A stretch of DNA of 64,000 nt from Pinus tabuliformis (taxonomy: Eukaryota > Streptophyta > Pinopsida > Pinales > Pinaceae): the NCBI GenBank assembly GCA_031772625.1, contig CM062804.1, forward strand, positions 272,025,174-272,089,173. The letters run 5' to 3'. The position numbers and the translations under genes were made by a program. Positions 55,809 through 64,000 of the stretch are shown here, in pieces (within the stretch, counting starts at the first letter, position 1; the number at the start of each line of letters is the position of its first letter). A model generated the notes under the pieces. That model was not told the DNA's origin. It worked only from the letters and a program-made list of their open reading frames with translations, and searched no databases.

Positions 55809-58470
55809 AAGAATCTTCCTCATCTATATAGTCTCGCAATCTACTTCACTAGTAGTCATGTACTCTGCTTTCGCTGAATTAAGTGCAACTAATCACTGCT
55901 TCCTGCTATACCAAGAAACTGTTGTTGACCCAATACTAAAGATTCCTCTTGATGTGCTCTTCCTGTCAGATGGACTCCCTACCCAATCTGCATTGGTGAA
56001 GCCTTGAAGCTTCACTCCCTCTATCTGTCTGTACCAAATATCAAACTGAGTGGTGCCTCTGAGGTATCTAAACACATGTTTGGCTGCCTTCCAATTTAGT
56101 TTGGTAGACTTAACCATAGCTTGACTAAGTTGGTTAACTGCATAGCACATATCTAGTCATGTGTTCACCAAGTACATGAGTGAACCCACAAGCATCCTCT
56201 AAATAGTAGCTTCCACTACTTCCCCTGAAGTAGCATCCTCCTTCCTCCAGTTACATGCTAGAGGAGTCTCCATGGGTTTACTTATCTCCAAGTGGAACTT
56301 TTTCAGTGTCTCGTTGGCATACTTGACCTGAGAGACAAATAATTCCTCATCTCCTTTCCATACTTCCATACCCATAAATTAATGCATGAGCCCCAAGTCC
56401 TTCATTTCGAACTCTCTTGCAAGATCCTCTTTGAAGACTTGATCAAATTCTCATCACCTGTCAGAATCAAATAATTGACATATAAAACACTAATCAACAA
56501 TTTACCTTCAACCACAATATGGTAAAGTTTCACATATACTTCACTTTTGGTGAAGCCCAACCCGGTGAAATAGCTATCAATCCTAGTGTACCAAGCATGG
56601 GGTGCTTGTTTTAGTCCATATAACCCTCACTTGAGTCTCCACACATGAGACTCTCTGTTGAAGGTATCAAATCCTTTAGGATGCTCAATCTACACCTCTT
56701 CCTCAATCATGCCATTGAGTAATGTTGTATTTACGTCCATCTGATATATCTTCCATCCCATCTGCGCTGGCAGTGCTAGAATATATTTGATTAATGAGTA
56801 CCTTGCTATAGGAGAAAAAGTCTCATCGTAATCAATTCTCTCCACCTGAGAGAACCCTTTGGCCACAAATTTGGCCTTGTGTTTCTTCACTCTACCATTT
56901 TCTACTTGCTTTACCTTGTAAAGCCATTTGGAACTCACCACTAACTTGTTTGTTGGTCTTGGGATCACTTCCCAAACACTGTTTCTGATAATGGAGTCAT
57001 ACTCCTCAACCATGTCATCAAACCATACTAGTTTCTGCACTGATTCCTCGAATGAGGATGGCTCCATCTCTACACTCCCGCTCATCAAGGCCATGTACCC
57101 AGTGTACCTCTCTGGTGACCTCCTCTTTTTGCGCTGTGATGTGGGTTCTCCCACATTATCTCTAGCATCATTTAATAACCTGTTAGCCTCTCTGGTGTGC
57201 TTTCTCCCATCTCTGGAAGTCTCTGCATGAGTGGGTTTTTCCACTCCCTACTCCTCTGCATGTGGTTACTTCACATCATCCTAAGGTTCCTCCTTTGGAG
57301 CTAAAAGGTCCTCAACTGCATGTAGTTGAAGCTCCCTCTCAAGGGAACATCTCATGGCATTTTCTTCATTGTACTTCACATCTCTACGAACCATTGTCAT
57401 CTTATTGGTTGGTAGGTATACCTGATAGTTGTGAGCTGTATCAGTGTACCCCACAAGTATGCCCAACTCGGCTGTTGACTCTCTATTTTTTTGTGCATCT
57501 TTCGTAACATGGTAGTAGACTGATGAACCAAAGGCCTTGAAGTGTGCCACATCTAGTTTCTTCCTTGAAAAATAATCTTCTGGTGTACTCATCCCGAGGA
57601 TTCGATAATGGATTCTATTCTGCAAATAAACAATTGTGTTGCATGGTTCATCCCATAAGTGTAATGTTAGGTCGTGATTATGCAACATCGTCCATCATGC
57701 TCCCACAATACTTCTATTCTTCCTTTCAACGACCCCATTTTGTTGTGGGTTATAAGGTGCTATCAACTCCCGTTGAATTCCTTCTGTTGCACATATTTTC
57801 TTGAATTCATTCGACACATACTCTCCACTGTTATCGCTTTTGAGAAATTTAACTTTCCTGCTAGTATCTTTCTTGACAAGTGCTTTAAATTCACAAAACT
57901 TAGCGAAAGTCTGATCTTTCTTCTACATGAAGAAAATCCAAAACTTACGAGAAAAATCATCAACAAATATTACATATACCTGTACTTGGCCATGAATGCT
58001 GTTGAGAACAGTCCAAACACATATGAGTGAACTCGATTAAGGAATGCTTATGCTTGAGTGTCTTTGTCATGAAAGGAATCTTTTGGTGTACTTCCCCAAT
58101 GTACACCCTTTGGATGTGTCTCTCTACTCTAGTGTACCCTTAAGAAGTCTTGTAGAAATTTGATGCATGATCTTCAAAACTTCTTGCTGTAAGAGACCAA
58201 ATATTCTATGCCACAACTCATCGAAGTCTCGAATCTGCACCTTCTCTGCTTTAGTGCTCAAAGCAGTGTAGTCTTCTACCTCCAATTTGTAAAGGTTCTT
58301 CACTCGAACCCCTATGCACTTCACTTGTCCTGTGGCTATGTGATGAAGGAAATCCTTTCCCTTACTAGATATCACATCATAGCCTCTATCCTCCAACATG
58401 GCAACAAAAACAAAGTTATTCTTTAAATCCGGAACATACATGATGTCTCTCAAAGTGAGGGGAGAACTAG
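55809..58470 (-). pseudogene. pol: Element E pol: pre-integrase, integrase, RT, RNase H
   Basis: Read leftward. The pre-integrase block 58453-58124 has MRDIMYVPDLKNNFV and DELWHRIFGLL (His region). The integrase core has LKSDNSGEY and NPQQNGVVERKN (57840-57700), then 57688-57281 with LHLWDEPCNTIVYLQNR and FKAFGSSVYYHV. RT lies from 57244 with VVSSKWLYKVKQVENGRVKK and YQMDVNTTLLNG. The Y-V-D-D box is changed to YVNYLILTGD near 56490. RNase H from 56150 reads GFTNADWVGSPSDRKSTS, and it is cut by G at 55808. Stops and shifts are numerous in the RT half. Confidence 0.87.
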
Positions 58471-59580
58471 AATCCCTCTAAATGGTAACAGTACTGATGC
58501 TGGTTGCGCTATACCTCCCATCATCACTTATCTCGATATGCATATGGAGATCCTTCTCCTCCAAGTTATTAAAGAGCTCTTTGTTACCGGTCATATGTAA
58601 TGAAGCTCCACTATCTTGGTATCGTACAATACCCATCACCATTGAAACCATGCAAGCGATGAGGGTAAAACTTAGTTCGAATTGCAAAGCAAGAGCTTCA
58701 CCTGTCGCTCCTCCTGAGGGCTTCTTACTAGCCTTCTTGTGCAAACACTTTGTGGCAAAGTGTTCTGGCTTGTGATAGTGAAAACACTTGATTTTTTACA
58801 TGTACTTCCTCTCGCCGCCCTGACAAGAATCTGATTTGGAATGGGAGGACTTCCCCTTCCATTTCGTTGCCTTACTAGCTAAGGCACAATTCTTCTCATC
58901 TTCATGTTTTGATGAGGATCCGTCTCTGGTGTTCTGCAGAATCTCTTCCTTTACCAAGTCAGATCACAATCGCCCCCCCTTTGGTAGCTTCTCCTTCCCA
59001 TTAATTGAGTCCTGGTAGCATGCCAGCGCTTGGTAATTCCTAGAAGTGCTAGGCTCACCATATCATCTTCTGCAATAGTAACTCCAACACTTCAAAGCTC
59101 ATACCGACATTGGGTGAACTTGGTTAAGTACTTCAGAATTGAGTCTCTCTTCTCCATCTTGACCTTTCTGAAATTTTCCTTCAGTGCCAACTTCCCGTGG
59201 TCACTGCTGTTTTGAAACAGGTCCATCAATTCCTTCCACAGTTCAAATGGAGTTTCCTTTCTGTGGAGATTTGAGACAATATGATCTTGAAATCCTTATA
59301 GGATAATCCTTCTTTTCATTTCCACACACTTTCTCCATTCAACCAAATATTTAGCATTAAATGTTAGAGGCTTTGGGATATCATGGTACATGAATTCCTT
59401 CAGCCCATTGTCTTCCAACACTACCTCCATCCTGTCCTTCCCAGCTATGTAATTTGAGCTGCCCTCCAGGTCATACTCAAGTCTTAATCTGTAGAATGAC
59501 ACCCTACTGAATCTGAAGTATGAAACTGCAAATTCGATTTCACCTACACAAAAAAATCGTATTCTCCTCTTCTAAAGTGA
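58471..59580 (-). pseudogene. gag: Element E gag and protease remnant
   Basis: The N-terminal block 59502-59296 reads EVVLEDNGLKEFMYHDIPKP and EWRKCVEMKRRIIL, the copia gag start. A knuckle-like CFHYHKPEHFATKC at about 58789-58747 has its second Cys changed to Tyr. The protease follows as IVRYQDSGASLHMTGNKELF near 58620, with D-S-G-A intact. Intervening sequence (58800-59290) is frame-shifted gag. Confidence 0.82.
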
Positions 59581-59598
59581 ATCACTACTTCGATACCA

Positions 59599-60470
59599 TG
59601 TAGTTTTTAACTATAGATTCAAACTGCTTATGTGATATGCTAAAACAAAAACCATGAATATACTCTACTCATCAGCGGAAACAAAAATTGATCAATGAAA
59701 ACAATAAGTAGAAAAGGAAGAATTTCAATCGCACATAACACAATATTTTTCTGGGGAAAGAAACTGCTCAAAACCATGACTATCTATATTTCATTAATGA
59801 GAAGATCTGATAAGAAAATACAATGCTTGTTCAACCCTAACAATCTCTCGAGAAGTTTAATCTATCTCACTGCTTCACAAACCAACTCAAACCAATAATT
59901 AGCCAATTCTGCTGCCTACCAAGGCCCTACTTCCTTGCGAAACCCCTAAGGGTATTAGCCCATATTTAATTGGGAAAATCCATCACCACAACTGTGCAAT
60001 CCATGATAGGCCTTCTACTGATTTCAAGCACCATCTATACAATGCGGAAAATTATACAACTTATAGTACACAGTCCCTGAACTCTAATCTCAACTGGGTC
60101 TTCCTCTAAATTGACATGCATGAGTTATTTTTGAGTGAATTATCAGTTATTTGATTGATCACTACATGTTAATTAAATCCAATTTAATTCTCTTTACCAC
60201 TCACTAGTTCCTCCAACAATTATAACTAGTTTAACTAAATTTAACTCAGTTAAACTAAATTAAATAATTACAACTCAATAAGAACTCAACCTAGGCCCCT
60301 AAAATTTAGGGACCACTCTACATGACTCTAGATAGACTTCCAACTTGAATTTATTGAGCCAACTAAGTCAACTTAACCTAGTTAATTGCTATTAAGCTGC
60401 TATGAGAATACAATTACAATTTAATTCAAGGACAAATTAAATTAAGATTTTCTTGTTTCTATTTTTAACA
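59599..60470 (-). repeat. 5' LTR of element E
   Basis: 872 bp, TGTTAAAAATAG...AAAAACTACA on the minus strand. TGGTATCGAAGTAG (59598-59585) immediately follows, an initiator-Met-like primer site that differs from the canonical form after TGGTATC. Confidence 0.87.
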
Positions 60471-60601
60471 TGTTTTGGTTTTCATAGTTGCTTGATGATA
60501 AGAAGATAAAATAAGAAATAAAATAAGATAATAAGAACTCAAGTATAACACAAGTAATTATCGAGAAAATAAAATCTTTCCCGCTTTCTGATTTTCTAGC
60601 A
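60471..60601 (+). repeat. 3' LTR of element D, right piece
   Basis: It continues the LTR interrupted at 47571, for example TTGCTTGATGATAAGAAGAT, and ends TTTTCTAGCA. It is followed by the D target duplicate AAGTA. Confidence 0.83.
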
Positions 60602-60921
60602 AAGTAGAGTATATTTGATGTTGTTCCAACTTACTTGAATTGGTTTTCCTTCTTTTCCTACAAATATAATAGATTTTCTTGTTGTTCTTTACTTCCTACA
60701 ATTTATGATTATTTCTTGTAGAACATATAACAAAATGTTCTTTGTGCAACCTAGTTTCCCTTTAGTTGCTTTCACTTGCATCAGATTAACAAAAGAAGAA
60801 TGCTTTGCACGCTGCAAGCATAATGTTGACCCTCTTAAGTTTTTACAAAACCCGAGTTTACAATTAAAGTCTAGACCCCTTAGGAGTTGCAACATTCTTG
60901 TTGTAATACTAAGGGTCATCA
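60602..60921 (+). repeat. 3' LTR of element B, right piece
   Basis: Aligns with 22630-22956 of the 5' LTR, including TTTCACTTGCATCAGAT and the GGGTCATCA terminus. Confidence 0.83.
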
Positions 60922-61149
60922 TTGATTGTGCACCATTACAAGCTTAAGTTAGTGCCTCTTCATTTATTCAGAATATATATATATATATATATATATCAAA
61001 CCACTCTTTAATCATTATTTAGTTCTAATATATAAACATGCTAAGACAACTAGTGAGCAAATTTTCTTACCTTAAGCTTCCCATAGTGTATCTACAGGGT
61101 TTTAGGGATAATTTGGGGGAAAATGAGTAAATTAGTAAAAAACAAAGCA
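60922..61149 (+). other. Unassigned stretch with (AT)n run
   Basis: Contains an (AT)12 run at 60973-60996 and no recognised coding or repeat signal. It lies between the end of B and the resumption of chromovirus H. Confidence 0.5.
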
Positions 61150-62365
61150 AGTGATTTCGCATCATAAAGCTCAATTATGTAGCTCATCAATGTTGTATTG
61201 GGGGTCTAATGGTTACAATTGTTAGGAATAATGGCTCTTAATTTTGAAAAATATTTCATGAGATTTTCCTTCAAAAGAAAGGAAATTGAACTTAGAGTTA
61301 TCTAAGGAACTTCTCTAAAATGATAAGTTTGAACAACATTACTAAATTGATAAAAATGGATACAATGGTGTAATTGTCCAATTGTATTCACTAGATGTTC
61401 AAACACCTAAATCCTTTGTTCTCGTGGATCTCCAAAAGGTTATCAATAATCACTCTAAGGTATTTGGAGGGATGTCTAAATTTATTCCACCTTTTTGAGA
61501 CCATGACCATGCTAGTGATTTTAAATGGAGAAGTCTACCATCTAACATTATACCCTACATACACTCATAGGCATAAAAGAGTGAGATTGAGTGTATAGTT
61601 CAAGAAATGTTAGAGGTTAGCATCATTAAACCTATCCAAAGTCTTCACTGGTTGTGATGGTTTACAAAAAGAAAGGTTCATGGAATATGTGTCTAGATTA
61701 TAGAGAGTTCAACAAAAAAAACATTAAAGTTAAGTTTCCCATTCCTATCATTGATGAACTATTAGATGAATTGCAAGGAGAAATTTTATTTTCCAAGTTG
61801 GATCTCCATTTTGCATATCATCAAAATAATAATGAGGCAAGAAGACATCTCGAAAACAACGTTTAGAACATAGGGAGGTCATGATTATGAGTTTTTGGTG
61901 ATTCCACTTGTCCTTTTTAATTCACCTTCCACATTTAAAAGCTTGAGAGATTCTATTTTAAAACCCTTCCTCAAAAAATTGTGTGAGTATTTTTTAATGA
62001 TATACTAATCTACAACAAATCTTGGGAAGAGCATGTACGAATTATTCACATGGTCTTAAAACTATTGGAGGAGAAAAAACTATATGCAAAGCCTTCCATG
62101 TGTGTCTTTGGGGTTCATAAAGTGGAATATTTGGGTCATATTGTATCTCATGAATGAGTTAAAGTAGACCATAACAAAATTAAATCTATGAGAGAATGAA
62201 CAATTATGAAAATCTTGATGAGTATTAGATAATCCTTAGAATTGGTGGGATAATAGGACAAGTTTGTTAAGAATTATGGTAAATAACAGTACCTGTAACA
62301 ATGCTATTAGAAAATCAAGCATTTTCTTAGACTAAAAAAGAAACCAAATATTTTTAAAAACTTAA
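61150..62365 (+). pseudogene. pol: Chromovirus H, right half: protease end and reverse transcriptase
   Basis: It begins with DVVLGV-stop-WLQ (61170), the C-terminal half of a chromovirus protease, then LYSLDVQTPKSFVLVDLQKV with INNHSKVFG, DHDHASDFK and IVQEMLEVSIIKP (61380-61640). The open block 61654-61866 reads VYKKKGSWNMCLDYREFNKK and FPIPIIDELLDELQG. RT motifs continue to YLGHIVSHE near 62130 and the start of the connection region near 62360. The catalytic Y/F-x-DD near 61990 is damaged. Stops are frequent, for example Trp-to-stop in FSWT. It joins directly to a truncated LTR at about 62366, so the rest of pol is lost. Confidence 0.8.
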
Positions 62366-63068
62366 TAAGTCTAGAAGAAACAAGGAGAAAAAGGAAGAGA
62401 AATTGAAATCTGAAATGTGTATCCATCTCCCTCACATGTGCGAGTATTGCCTAGGGTTATTGCAACTGTGATTAAGGCCGAGTTCAAGAATATTGGATCT
62501 ACAACCTTGAGAATAAGAAAAAGAGAAAAATAGACAAGGAAAGAAAGAAGAAACCCTAACAAAGAAAGGACGACCTACACTTGTGAACTTCTCCTACACG
62601 TGCAAAAATTTTGAGCTGTAGGAAGAACGAAAGTTGGAGGTCTACAGTAGAGGCTGAAATTCTGTTGCAGGAGGCTGATATCTAAAGTTTGACTGAGCTT
62701 AAAGGAGGTTGACTTGTGTTGACTTTTGGAGAACTTGACTAGAGTTTGACTAATTTTGTTGGGAGGATGACTTGGTGGATTGGAGGATGAATTGTTATTG
62801 TCTAAGGGTCTTGGTTGTCTCACATTGATTTTCTTCTTGGAGAAGAGAATATAATTTTGTTGTGTTTTCCCCTGAGAGAGGGTTTTTTCCCTGGCTGAGA
62901 GCCTACATCATGTGTCCTTCATTGTTTTAGATCTTTATGTTTTTGTTTTCATAGTTGCTTGATGATAACAAGATAAAATAAGACATAAAATAAAATAATA
63001 AGAACATAAGTATAACACAAGTAATTATCAAGATAATAAAATATTTCTTCCTTTTTGATTCTCTAACA
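62366..63068 (+). repeat. Truncated LTR of the C/D family
   Basis: Starts in mid-LTR (GTCTAGAAGAAACAAGG, matching about 36893 and 46995) and runs to the true LTR end CTCTAACA. It is followed by TAGTA, the same target as element D. Confidence 0.82.
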
Positions 63069-63297
63069 TAGTAGAGTATATTTGATGTTGTTCCAACTTA
63101 CTTGAATTGGTTTCCCTTCTTTTCCTACAAATAGAATAGATTTACTTGTTGTTCTTTAATTCCTACAATTTATGAGTATTTCCTATAGCACAGATAACAC
63201 AATGGTCTCTATGCAACCAAGTTTCCCTTCAATTTCTTTCACCTGCATCAAATCAATAAAAGAAGAATTATATTGCATGCTGCACACATAATGTTGA
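63069..63297 (+). repeat. Fragment of B-type LTR
   Basis: Matches 60602-60833, closer to it than to the 5' LTR copy at 22630. It ends at ATGTTGA where a new TGTAACAACC sequence begins. Confidence 0.78.
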
Positions 63298-64000
63298 TGT
63301 AACAACCTTGGTGAAAATTTCATGTAATAAAAGATAATAAAGGAAAAATAAGACCATAGTTAAGGGACACTTATTCCAAGTTGAATGTTGGGCAAAGATA
63401 TCCTAGTGGGCATCACTCGATGTGTTTATGGATAAGGAAATTGGAAAAGGAAAAGACATTAAAAGGAAAAAAGCATTTTGGGCACATTCATTTATGAAAA
63501 TAAAGGAATTTACGAGAAAAGTAAGGTGAAAGGTCACAAGTTGCATGTGAGGAGGAAATTGAAGGAAAATAATGGAAAATGAAGAAATTAGAGGCCTCAT
63601 TAATAAAAAGGATTTTGAGGATTAGTTGGTAATCTTTTGTCAGTTCAAGTTTTGGATCTCTCTCATTATTCTCCCTCTCTTTCTCACTCTTGGTCACTTA
63701 AATGTTTTTGGAGCAATCTAGATTTGGAGCAAGGAAGGAAAATCAAGCAAAGGGAAAGGAAGGAAAACAAGGATCAAGGAAGGAAGGGTAGGATCATGCA
63801 AATTCAACAAGAATACATGTAGGTAACATATTGCATGTGATTTCCTATCTTGTTTTGACATGCATGGATTTTCATGTTGGTGTATGGTTATCTTGTTATC
63901 CATGGCATGGTTTTGCCGTGTTATGACAATGGTTTTCAGCTTAGCCTTGCCTTTTTCTGGATGCCATGGTATGTTGGAATGTTTATCTTGGTTTTGAACT
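63298..64000 (+). repeat. Possible 5' end of another LTR, cut by the window
   Basis: TGTAACAACC breaks the B-type LTR, and similar starts are common for plant gypsy LTRs. No end, partner or primer site is visible in the remaining 700 bp, which has purine-rich GGAAGGA runs near 63730-63790 and no gene. Confidence 0.4.

Larger units (their letters stand above)
47572..60470 (-). mobile_element. Element E: minus-strand Ty1/copia element, interrupted by G
   Basis: LTRs are 47572-48442 (3') and 59599-60470 (5'), 871 and 872 bp. Flanking 5-mers TTTTT (47567-47571) and TGTTT (60471-60475) fit a duplication with one change. Gag, protease, integrase, RT and RNase H follow in copia order on the minus strand. 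Confidence 0.87.
36479..60601 (+). mobile_element. Element D: gag-only LTR retrotransposon, interrupted by F and E
   Basis: Same family as C. The 5' LTR is 36479-37513. The 3' LTR starts at 46603 and finishes, after insertion of E, at 60601. Target duplication TAGTA (36474-36478) / AAGTA (60602-60606) places it inside B's 3' LTR. Without F the internal part is about 3.1 kb: gag plus a non-coding tail, with no pol motif. Confidence 0.83.
15005..60921 (+). mobile_element. Element B: old Athila/Tat-like Ty3/gypsy element, interrupted by C and D
   Basis: The LTR pieces 15005-15859 plus 22129-22956 match 35069-36478 plus 60602-60921. Removing the nested elements leaves LTRs of about 1.7 kb and an internal region of 12.1 kb (22957-35068). 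The primer site resembles the tRNA-Asp type used by Athila/Tat lineages, and protease, RT and integrase follow in gypsy order, all decayed. The left end is not resolved: about the first 50 bp of the 5' LTR are missing next to element A, and only a weak ATGGG-x2-TCC match is seen left of A near 6987. No target duplication is identified. Confidence 0.8.

Overview
The window looks like intergenic DNA from a large, AT-rich plant nuclear genome. It is filled with nested LTR retrotransposons in different states of decay. I see no host protein gene, tRNA gene, rRNA, CRISPR array or bacterial-type operon. Plant origin rests on the Ty1/copia, Ty3/gypsy chromovirus and Athila/Tat-like lineages, initiator-Met and Asp type primer-binding sites, and tRNA-headed SINE-like modules. 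The old, deep nesting would fit a gymnosperm or another giant plant genome, but that is a guess.

Left flank (1-7043): a LINE reverse-transcriptase remnant (1-700), the gag/protease half of an old chromovirus called H here (820-1435), a tRNA-headed SINE-like insert with a (TTTTG)n tail (1772-2180), and a 5'-truncated copia element X (about 2200-6973). Element A (7044-15004) is the youngest. Its two 1063-bp LTRs differ at about 8 positions, and it carries a gag-zinc-knuckle/protease frame but no reverse transcriptase or integrase.

Centre and right (15005-60921): an Athila/Tat-like gypsy element B is the scaffold. Its 5' LTR is interrupted by gag-only element C (15860-22123), which itself received two solo LTRs. 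B's decayed gag-pol and a downstream extra frame occupy 22957-35068. Its 3' LTR is interrupted by D (36479-60601), a second gag-only element of the same family as C. D contains gypsy element F (37779-43722, TSD ATGGA) in its gag, and minus-strand copia element E (47572-60470) in its 3' LTR. E contains minus-strand chromovirus G (48727-55803, TSD CCAAC). The deepest chain is therefore B > D > E > G, and B may itself sit inside H, whose RT resumes at 61150-62365. The right end (62366-64000) holds a second copy of the D-LTR/B-LTR junction and the start of another LTR-like sequence.

The most unusual signal is in element A. About nine hairpins in its leader (9603-9724) and 3' non-coding region (12397-12793) show a shared CTCGTTAAAA-like loop on stems of different sequence, as expected of RNA structure. 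Element F has one continuous gag-pol frame of about 1018 codons in which all ten internal stops are TAA or TAG, never TGA, and look like former Gln codons.
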